Source: Actinomycetes bacterium (GTDB taxonomy: Bacteria > Actinomycetota > Actinomycetes > JAJYSQ01). From it: a stretch of 5,248 nt of DNA. Shown here one piece after another: positions 1 through 5,066 of the stretch. Position 1 is the stretch's first letter. Each line of letters begins with the position of its first letter. Location: assembly GCA_021793495.1 (NCBI GenBank), contig JAJYSQ010000174.1, forward strand, positions 1 through 5,248, written 5' to 3'. The notes below the pieces were generated by a model. It was not told where the DNA came from. It did no database searches and worked only from the letters and a program-made list of their open reading frames with translations. The translations under genes and the position numbers were made by a program.

Positions 1-94
1 ATCCCAGGCCCTGGTGGTGCACGCGATCCGCTCCCTGGAGGAGTCCGGTCAGATCGTCATCCAGCGGGGAGGCGACGATGAGTTCGTCGTCTGA
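1..94 (+). CDS. fliG: Flagellar motor switch protein FliG, C-terminal end (partial)
   Basis: This is the 3' end of a gene that enters from the left; the reading frame begins at base 2 and ends at a TGA at 92-94, giving 30 residues. The visible residues include IRSLEESGQIVIQRGG followed by an acidic DDEFVV end, which matches the usual FliG C-terminus (a helix with L-E-E-x-G, then I-x-I-x-R and a D-D/E-E tail). FliG is the C-ring protein that contacts the MotA stator and sets rotation sense; only the end of its C-terminal domain is visible, so the torque-helix charges cannot be judged. Identity is supported by the fliH-fliI-fliJ genes that follow. The last 17 bp overlap the start of fliH, whose Shine-Dalgarno sequence lies inside fliG. 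Confidence 0.88.
   Translation, partial: SQALVVHAIRSLEESGQIVIQRGGDDEFVV
66..72 (+). promoter_or_regulatory. Ribosome binding site of fliH
   Basis: GGGGAGG lies inside the fliG coding end and is separated by 5 bases from the ATG at 78. It is a good Shine-Dalgarno match and decides the fliH start, which lies upstream of the fliG stop. Confidence 0.7.
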
Positions 95-947
95 CCGCAC
101 CCGCTCCTGGGCACCGACGGTACCCCTGGCTGGGATCTTGCCCCCGGAGCGGGCCGCCCAGGCTGCCCCGGCCCGGCTCGACCTGGATGTGCGCGTGTCC
201 CGGTACACCGCGGTGACCGTGGCGGACCCGCGGCTGGCCGATCCTGACCTGGAGGCCGCGTTCGACCGAGCCTTGGGCGCGCTGGCCCGCACGACGCGGG
301 AGGCGGCCCGGGCCGAGGGGTACGCCGCCGGATGGGCTCAGGGCCGGCGGGCCGCCGAGACCGCCATGGCCCGATCCCGCGACCAGGATCGGGACGAGTC
401 GAACGCGGCCGAGGCGGACCGGGCTCGTCGGTTCACCGCGGTGGTGACCAGGCTGTCGGGTGTCGCGACCGCCTGGGAGGCTCAGGCGGCCCCGTCGCTC
501 ACCGATTCCGCCGACGTGCTGGCTCGGTGCAGCTACGAGTTGACCCTCGCGTTGCTGGGCCGCGAGCTGACTCTCGCGCCGGCCACGTGGCAGCAGACCG
601 TTCGCCGGGCCGTCCATGCCGCCGGTCAGCGTGCGGCGGTGCTCGTACGGCTGAACCCGGTGGAGTACCAGGCGGCCGTGGGGGCGGCCGCCGGCTCGTC
701 AACCGGCTCGCCGGTCGGCGGTCCGGCGGCTGGCTCCCCGGCGCCCGCCGAGCTGGCGCTGGTGATCGACGGGAGGCCGATCACCGTCCGCCCGGACGAC
801 ACCGTGACCCCCGGCGACGCTGTGGTCGAGCACCCGACTGGGCGCGTCGAGGTGGTGCTGGCTGCCGCTCTGGACCGGCTGCGTGCCGAGCTGGCCCCGA
901 CCGGCCCGACCGGCGCCGGACCCGCCCTCGGCTCGGTGCCCTCATGA
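78..947 (+). CDS. fliH: Flagellar assembly protein FliH (export ATPase regulator)
   Basis: A 289-residue protein, longer than the roughly 235 residues of enteric FliH. In the family, FliH dimers bind FliI, hold it in check and tether the ATPase to the C-ring and export gate. Visible support: a glycine repeat A77-G81-G85-G89-A93 spaced every four residues, typical of the FliH GxxxG helix; an Arg/Glu-rich helical stretch at about 95-135; and a C-terminal FliH/YscL-like region with VRLNPVEY (190-197), then DDTVTPGDAVVE (240-251) and a final amphipathic helix to about 272. W11 near the N-terminus may correspond to the aromatic residues that bind FlhA in other FliH proteins (inference). A Gly/Ser/Ala/Pro-rich insert (about 203-225) interrupts the C-terminal domain. 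There is no lysine. The gene overlaps fliG by 17 bp and fliI by 4 bp (ATGA). Identity rests on the C-terminal pattern and position before fliI. Confidence 0.88.
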   Translation: MSSSSDRTRSWAPTVPLAGILPPERAAQAAPARLDLDVRVSRYTAVTVADPRLADPDLEAAFDRALGALARTTREAARAEGYAAGWAQGRRAAETAMARSRDQDRDESNAAEADRARRFTAVVTRLSGVATAWEAQAAPSLTDSADVLARCSYELTLALLGRELTLAPATWQQTVRRAVHAAGQRAAVLVRLNPVEYQAAVGAAAGSSTGSPVGGPAAGSPAPAELALVIDGRPITVRPDDTVTPGDAVVEHPTGRVEVVLAAALDRLRAELAPTGPTGAGPALGSVPS

Positions 948-2269
948 CCGGCACGCTGGTCGACGCGGTGAGCCAGCAGATCCTGCACCGATCCCGTGGA
1001 CTGGCCGCCCCGGTGGTGACCGGACGAGTGGTCGGCCTGTCGGGGTTGGTCGTCCGGGTGGAGGGGCTCTCGGCCTACCTCGGCGAAGTCCTCCAGCTCT
1101 CCTCGGCGGGCGACGTCCTGCTCGCCGAGGTGGTGGCCGCCGACGAGCACGGGGTCGCCTGCATGGCACTGGGCACCCTGGACGGCGTGCGGCTGGGCGA
1201 GGCGGTCCGGACCACCGGAGCGCCCCTGCAGGTTCCCGTGGGGGAGGAGCTGCTCGGTCGCGTGGTGGACGGGCTGGGTCGCCCGATCGATGCCGGCCCG
1301 CCGCTGGCCGGCATGGAGCGCGTAGCCGTGACCGGCGTGCCTCCACACCCGTTGCTCCGAGACCGCGTGACCCGCCCCCTGGGGCTGGGTGCTCGCGTGC
1401 TGGACACCCTGACCACGTGCGGGCGCGGTCAGCGGCTCGGCATCTTCGCCGGGTCTGGGGTCGGCAAGTCCACCCTGCTGTCGATGGTGGCCCGCGGGAC
1501 CGAAGCCGACGTCGCGGTGCTCGCACTGGTTGGTGAGCGGGGCCGGGAGGTACGCGAGTTCCTGGAGCACGACCTCGGTGCCGGCGGGCTGGCCCGGACG
1601 GTGGTGGTGGTGGCCACCTCGGACGCCCCCGCGCTGGTGCGGCTGCGCGCCGCGTTCGTGGCTACCCGGATCGCCGAGCACTTCCGGGACTCCGGTCGTC
1701 ATGTCGTGCTGATGATGGACAGCCTGACCCGGGTGGCCATGGCCCAGCGTGAGATCGGCCTGTCCGCCGGCGAGCCACCGACCACCCGCGGGTACCCGCC
1801 GAGCGTCTTCGGACTGCTCCCACGGTTGCTCGAACGGGCCGGGGCCGCCGAGCACGGGTCGATCACCGGTCTGTACACGGTGCTCGTCGACGGCGACGAC
1901 CACAACGAGCCGATCGCCGATGCCGCCCGGTCGCTGCTCGACGGGCACGTGGTGCTCTCCCGCCGGCTGGCCACGGCCGGACACTTCCCGGCGGTCGACG
2001 TGCTGGAATCGGTTTCCCGGGCGTCCTCGGCCGTCACCTCGCGTGAGCAGCGCCAGGCCGCGGTCGCCGTGCGCCGGTTGCTGGCCGCCTACCGGGATGC
2101 CCGTGACCTGATCGAGGTCGGGGCGTACGTGCCGGGCACCAACCTCGACGTGGACCGAGCGGTCGCCCTGCTGCCCGGGATCGAGGCGTTTCTGCGCCAG
2201 GATCCCGAGGAGATCACCGGCTACGACCAGGCATGGGAGCAGCTGGCCGCTCTGGGGGTCGACCGGTGA
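944..2269 (+). CDS. fliI: Flagellum-specific ATP synthase-like export ATPase FliI
   Basis: A 441-residue protein, the normal length for FliI, the hexameric cytoplasmic ATPase that energises the flagellar type III export apparatus. An N-terminal beta-barrel (about 1-95) precedes a RecA-like ATPase core with Walker A GSGVGKST (170-177), the GERGREVREF segment (197-206) carrying probable catalytic Glu198, Walker B ending HVVLMMDS (253-260, Asp259), GYPPSVFGLLPRLLERAG (283-300), the GDDHNEPIAD loop (317-326), LLDGHVVLSR (331-340) and SVSRASS with probable arginine finger R359. The YPPSVF and DGDDxNEPIAD forms separate FliI and T3SS ATPases from F1 subunits. I chose ATG 944 because it overlaps the fliH stop as ATGA and gives the standard FliI N-terminus; the reading frame stays open upstream to 332 only as a shadow within fliH. 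No clear Shine-Dalgarno precedes it, so coupling to fliH is likely. K175 is the only lysine. Confidence 0.97.
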   Translation: MTGTLVDAVSQQILHRSRGLAAPVVTGRVVGLSGLVVRVEGLSAYLGEVLQLSSAGDVLLAEVVAADEHGVACMALGTLDGVRLGEAVRTTGAPLQVPVGEELLGRVVDGLGRPIDAGPPLAGMERVAVTGVPPHPLLRDRVTRPLGLGARVLDTLTTCGRGQRLGIFAGSGVGKSTLLSMVARGTEADVAVLALVGERGREVREFLEHDLGAGGLARTVVVVATSDAPALVRLRAAFVATRIAEHFRDSGRHVVLMMDSLTRVAMAQREIGLSAGEPPTTRGYPPSVFGLLPRLLERAGAAEHGSITGLYTVLVDGDDHNEPIADAARSLLDGHVVLSRRLATAGHFPAVDVLESVSRASSAVTSREQRQAAVAVRRLLAAYRDARDLIEVGAYVPGTNLDVDRAVALLPGIEAFLRQDPEEITGYDQAWEQLAALGVDR

Positions 2270-2706
2270 GCAGTCCGAGGGAGTTCCGCCTGGCCACGGT
2301 GCTGCGAATCCGGCGCACCGCGCAGCGCAGTGCCGCGGTACGGATGGCCGAGGCGCACACCCGACGCGAGCGGGCGCGACTCGCCGAGGAGGCGTCCCAG
2401 GCGCGGCTCGTCAGGTACCGGGGTCCGCTGGCCGGGCCGTCCGTGCAGGTCGTGGCGGCGTTGGTCGGTCGGCGTGCGATGGCCGAGGACCTGGCGGCTG
2501 CCCGGGTGGTCTCTCAGACGGCCAGCGAGGAGCTCGCCGCGGCCCGAGCGGACTGGCAGCAGGCCGAGATCCGGGTCCGGGCGCTGCAGCGGCTGGCCGA
2601 ACGGCATGCCGAGTGGGTCGCGCTCGCCGACGCCCGCGCCGAGCAGGCGGTGCTGGACGAGGCCGCGGCCCGGGTGCACCGGCCCGAGGGTGTGGGGCCC
2701 GGATGA
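2266..2706 (+). CDS. fliJ: Flagellar export protein FliJ
   Basis: A 146-residue, Arg/Ala/Glu-rich, almost entirely helical protein of the size usual for FliJ. In the family FliJ is a two-helix coiled coil that inserts into the FliI hexamer like the gamma subunit of F1 and contacts FlhA. Visible support: the N-terminal FRLATVLRIRRTAQR pattern (7-21), resembling the FliJ F-x-L-x-x-V-L-x-x-R start; helix 1 to about 50; a Gly/Pro turn (53-58); and helix 2 ending RLAERHAEW (109-117) and LDEAAARV (130-137), matching the conserved L-x-E-R and L-D-E-x-A pattern. I chose GTG 2266 because it overlaps the fliI stop as GTGA and gives the family-length N-terminus; an in-frame ATG at 2233 lies well inside fliI and would add 11 unfamily-like residues. 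A weak G-rich site lies 7 bases upstream. No lysine is present. Confidence 0.88.
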   Translation: MSSPREFRLATVLRIRRTAQRSAAVRMAEAHTRRERARLAEEASQARLVRYRGPLAGPSVQVVAALVGRRAMAEDLAAARVVSQTASEELAAARADWQQAEIRVRALQRLAERHAEWVALADARAEQAVLDEAAARVHRPEGVGPG

Positions 2707-3683
2707 GCGTGCTGACGGATGTGACCTCGGTCCAATCCCGGGTGGCGGCGATCGCGTCGCGGTTCGCCGGTTCGGCACCGGCATCCGCAGGGTCGGCCGG
2801 GGGATCGAGCTTCGCCTCGGCGCTGAGCTCGTCACTGGTCCCGTCGGGGCAGACGCTGCCCGGGACGGCCACGAGCATGACCGCGGACCTGCCCGGGACG
2901 GGCTCCGCCGCAGGACCGGTGAGCGGCGAGCAGGTGGTGGCTGACGCCCGACGGTACCTGGGCGTGCCGTACGTCTGGGGCGGCACGAACCCAGCCGTGG
3001 GGCTGGACTGCTCCGGGCTGGTCCAGCGGGTCTACGCCGACCTGGGGGTCTCGCTGCCTCGGACCAGTCAGCAGCAGGCTCTGGTAGGTACACCCGTACC
3101 AAGTCTGGCTCGAGCCCAGCCGGGTGACCTGCTCGGGTTCGGCCAGCCGGCCACGCACATCGCGATCTACGTCGGAAACGGGCAGATGATCGAGGCTCCG
3201 CACCCGGGGACCGACGTGCAGGTCGCCCCGGTGACCACCGGACCCACGTCGATCCGTCGGGTGCTGCCACGCGGGTCGACGGCCAGCCTGGGGATCGGTG
3301 GTGTGCCGGCGGCGTACGCAGCGCTGTTCGACCACGCCGGGGCGACGTACGGGCTGCCACCGAACCTGCTCTCCGCGGTCGCCCAGGTCGAGTCCGGGTT
3401 CAACCCCACGGCGGTCAGCCCGGCGGGCGCGCAAGGGCTGATGCAGCTGATGCCCGGGACCTCCGCGGGCCTCGGGGTGAACCCGTTCGACCCCGCGCAG
3501 GCGGTCGCCGGAGCCGCCCAGCTGCTGTCGCGCAACCTCGCCGACTTCGGCTCGCTGCCGCTGGCGCTGGCCGCGTACAACGCCGGGGCTGGCGCGGTTC
3601 GCCAGTACGGGGGGGTCCCGCCGTACCCGCAGACCCAGGAGTACGTCGCCCGAGTCCTGGCCACGATGAGGAGTGCACCGTGA
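2703..3683 (+). CDS. NlpC/P60 - lytic transglycosylase (SLT) fusion, putative flagellar peptidoglycan hydrolase
   Basis: A 326-residue two-domain cell-wall hydrolase. Residues 1-72 form a Ser/Ala/Gly-rich N-terminal region with a short amphipathic segment (TSVQSRVAAIASRF, 8-21). An NlpC/P60 domain follows (about 74-175): YVWGGTNP, catalytic Cys103 in LDCSGLVQRVY, His152 in THIAIYVGNG and Glu164 as probable third residue. The family cleaves D-gamma-Glu to diamino-acid bonds in stem peptides. A goose-lysozyme-like SLT domain occupies about 205-320, with catalytic Glu230 in AQVESGFNP, GLMQLMPGT (245-253) and ALAAYNAGAGAV (288-299); such enzymes cleave the MurNAc-GlcNAc bond to anhydro-muropeptides. 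There is no clear Sec signal peptide or membrane segment, so export through the flagellar apparatus is inferred. Its position between fliJ and fliK, with 4-bp overlaps to both, suggests a FlgJ-like role in opening the wall for the rod. The ATG at 2703 was chosen from the ATGA overlap; the frame upstream is fliJ shadow. Domain calls are firm; the flagellar role is inferred. Confidence 0.9.
   Translation: MSVLTDVTSVQSRVAAIASRFAGSAPASAGSAGGSSFASALSSSLVPSGQTLPGTATSMTADLPGTGSAAGPVSGEQVVADARRYLGVPYVWGGTNPAVGLDCSGLVQRVYADLGVSLPRTSQQQALVGTPVPSLARAQPGDLLGFGQPATHIAIYVGNGQMIEAPHPGTDVQVAPVTTGPTSIRRVLPRGSTASLGIGGVPAAYAALFDHAGATYGLPPNLLSAVAQVESGFNPTAVSPAGAQGLMQLMPGTSAGLGVNPFDPAQAVAGAAQLLSRNLADFGSLPLALAAYNAGAGAVRQYGGVPPYPQTQEYVARVLATMRSAP
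3668..3673 (+). promoter_or_regulatory. Ribosome binding site of fliK
   Basis: GAGGAG in the last codons of the hydrolase gene, 6 bases before the GTG at 3680. It supports the GTG start of fliK, which overlaps the upstream stop as GTGA. Confidence 0.65.
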
Positions 3684-4960
3684 GCGTCACCGTCGCTGCC
3701 TCCGACCGGTCCGCGGGGGCGTCCCGTCCGGGCCGAGGTGACGCCGCCACCGGCGCGGGCACCGACCCGCTGTTCGCCTTGTTGCTGGCGGCCGTCGCGG
3801 TACCGCCAACTCCTGCGCCGGTGGTTCCCTGGGGTGGATCCGGAGTCGAGGGGACGTTGCCTGGACCGTCCCGGGACCAGTCGGCGCCGCAGTCGCAGCC
3901 CACTCGACGTGCTGGTGGCGCGCCGCTTCGTCCGGGCGCTGTGGTGACCGGTCTCACCGGCGCGCTGCCCGCGTCACCGACCCCAGCACCGGTGGGGCCG
4001 GTGGGGCCGCTACCCCAGGGGGCTGCCCCCGTACGGGCGGTCCCACCACGATCCGCGGGCGTACCGGTGCCGGCAGCAGGGGTGCCGACCGGCCTGGCGC
4101 CGGCCGTCTCGGTGCCGGCCGTTTCGGCGTCGGCCGTCTCGGCGTCGGCCGTCTCGGCGTCGGCCGGCCTACCCCGGGCCGGGACCCGGCCCCCGGGCCC
4201 GGCGACGGGCACGGGTGCCACCCGACCGTTTCCGGCGCCCAGCCCTGCCGGGTCAGTGCTCGGCGCGGTCGCCCTCCCGGCGTCGTCCGGGGGCTCGACT
4301 GCCTCCGGTGGTCCGGGTTCGCACGCCCACGGCTTCGGCGCCTCGCCGCATCCGCCCACCGGGCCGCATCCGCCCACCGGGCCGCTCCCCGATCCTGGCT
4401 CTCGCATCGATTCCACGACGGCAACCGCGAGGACGGCCGGTGTCGTGGCCATGGCGGCGAGCTCGCCAGTCACAGCCCCCCCGCCGCCACCTCTCGCGCC
4501 GGAACCATCGGTGCTCCTGCCACCCGACCTCGCCGCCCAGGTGGCGCTGCGCGTGCTTCCTCTGCGTCGGACACCGGATGGGACCACCCGCTTGTCGGTG
4601 CAGCTGACCCCAGCGGAGCTGGGCCGGGTCGAGCTCACCGTCCAGGTGCGTGGCGGGCTCGTGCACCTGCACCTGACCAGTGCGGATCCTCTCAGTCGAG
4701 AGGCGCTACGTGCTGCCCTGCCGGACCTGCGGCGCGAGCTGGGGTCGGCCGGGCTGGCGACTGGCCAGCTGGACGTCTCCGGTGGTGCCCCCGGTAGCGC
4801 TGGGGGCCAGCAGCCGTCCCCCGGGTGGCAGCACCCGCTGGCGCCGCCGGAGGGGTGGCCGGTGGTCACCGTGCCCCGCCCGGACTCCGTGCCCCTCGCG
4901 ACTCCGCTGGCGCCCGGGGTCCGCCAGCACGGCTCGGGAGCCATCGACTTGCGGCTGTGA
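3680..4960 (+). CDS. fliK: Flagellar hook-length control protein FliK
   Basis: A 426-residue protein, close to the roughly 400 residues of enteric FliK. FliK is exported during hook growth, measures hook length and then switches the export gate FlhB from hook to filament substrates. Visible organisation: a short N-terminal part with a hydrophobic segment (LFALLLAAVAV, 31-41); a long Pro/Ala/Gly/Ser/Thr-rich, probably disordered middle (about 42-275) with two sets of short tandem repeats; and a C-terminal hook-control domain (about 283-370) with LAAQVALRVLPL, RLSVQLTPAELGRVEL and REALRAALPDLRREL. The L-x-P-x-x-L-G-x-V-E motif in that domain is diagnostic of the FliK C-terminal (Flg_hook) family. 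A Pro/Gly tail ends in AIDLRL. The protein contains no Lys, Cys, Asn or Tyr. GTG 3680 was chosen from its Shine-Dalgarno site and the 4-bp overlap. The N-terminal region alone would not identify it; the C-terminal domain and position before flgD do. Confidence 0.93.
   Translation: MSVTVAASDRSAGASRPGRGDAATGAGTDPLFALLLAAVAVPPTPAPVVPWGGSGVEGTLPGPSRDQSAPQSQPTRRAGGAPLRPGAVVTGLTGALPASPTPAPVGPVGPLPQGAAPVRAVPPRSAGVPVPAAGVPTGLAPAVSVPAVSASAVSASAVSASAGLPRAGTRPPGPATGTGATRPFPAPSPAGSVLGAVALPASSGGSTASGGPGSHAHGFGASPHPPTGPHPPTGPLPDPGSRIDSTTATARTAGVVAMAASSPVTAPPPPPLAPEPSVLLPPDLAAQVALRVLPLRRTPDGTTRLSVQLTPAELGRVELTVQVRGGLVHLHLTSADPLSREALRAALPDLRRELGSAGLATGQLDVSGGAPGSAGGQQPSPGWQHPLAPPEGWPVVTVPRPDSVPLATPLAPGVRQHGSGAIDLRL
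4103..4162 (+). repeat. Four 15-bp tandem repeats inside fliK (AVSxx pentapeptides)
   Basis: Four head-to-tail copies of a 15-bp unit (GCCGTCTCGGCGTCG) lie in frame within fliK and encode AVSVP-AVSAS-AVSAS-AVSAS (residues 142-161). Copies 3 and 4 (4133-4147, 4148-4162) are identical, copy 2 (4118-4132) differs by one base and copy 1 (4103-4117) by two. The gradient suggests recent duplication from the 3' side. Gain or loss of a unit would keep the frame and change the FliK linker by five residues. Confidence 0.92.
4346..4381 (+). repeat. Two 18-bp tandem repeats inside fliK (PHPPTG)
   Basis: Two identical adjacent copies of CCGCATCCGCCCACCGGG (4346-4363 and 4364-4381) encode PHPPTG-PHPPTG, residues 223-234 of FliK. 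They lie in the disordered middle region before the C-terminal domain. Exact identity including third positions indicates a recent slippage or duplication event. Confidence 0.92.
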
Positions 4961-5066
4961 TCGAGACAGCCGAGACGGTCCCGACCGCCGGCACTCGCGG
5001 ATGGCACGTACGACCGCCCGAGACCCGCAGAAAGATCGAGAGAGAGTCCGACAGGAGGAGCTCACC
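4961..5066 (+). other. 106-bp fliK-flgD intergenic leader
   Basis: This is the only non-overlapping junction in the window. I see no convincing promoter: there is no TTGAC-like -35 or TATAAT-like -10, and no clear flagellar sigma-28-type site. There is also no terminator; the only inverted repeat is a 5-bp CGGTC/GACCG pair with a 2-base spacer at 4976-4987 and no T tract. The 3' part (about 5028-5060) is unusually purine-rich and ends in the flgD Shine-Dalgarno site. An ATG at 5001 opens a frame that runs into flgD without a stop, giving a possible 22-residue N-terminal extension, but it lacks a good ribosome binding site. Confidence 0.6.
5053..5058 (+). promoter_or_regulatory. Ribosome binding site of flgD
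   Basis: AGGAGG, within a longer AGGAGGAG run, is the best Shine-Dalgarno match in the window. It stands 8 bases before the GTG at 5067 and decides that start over the in-frame ATG at 5001 and the GTG at 5073. Confidence 0.85.

Noticed and set aside
332..943. Possible N-terminal extension of FliI by about 200 residues
   Set aside because: The extension lies entirely within fliH in another frame and is Arg/Gly-rich without pattern; ATG 944 gives the normal FliI length and an ATGA overlap.
626..1984. Minus-strand open frame (452 codons) opposite fliH and fliI
   Set aside because: It mirrors the third-position GC of fliI, which has all its catalytic motifs on the + strand; no recognisable domain appears in the antisense product.
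2221..3360. Minus-strand open frame (379 codons) opposite fliJ and the hydrolase
   Set aside because: Low-complexity Arg/Pro/Ser-rich translation with no motif; a codon-bias shadow.
3609..3615. Run of seven G in the hydrolase gene (and seven C at 4476-4482 in fliK) as phase-variable tracts
   Set aside because: Runs of seven G or C are expected by chance at this GC content and code for ordinary Gly-Gly and Pro-Pro; no other sign of phase variation.
4976..4987. Inverted repeat CGGTC-CC-GACCG after fliK as a terminator
   Set aside because: The loop is only 2 bases, the stem 5 bp, and no T tract follows; common by chance in GC-rich DNA.
3415..5007. Long minus-strand open frame (530 codons) opposite the hydrolase and fliK
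   Set aside because: It is antisense to two genes with clear domains and overlapping starts; its Gly/Thr/Pro-repeat composition is the mirror of the fliK linker, and long antisense frames are expected at this GC content.
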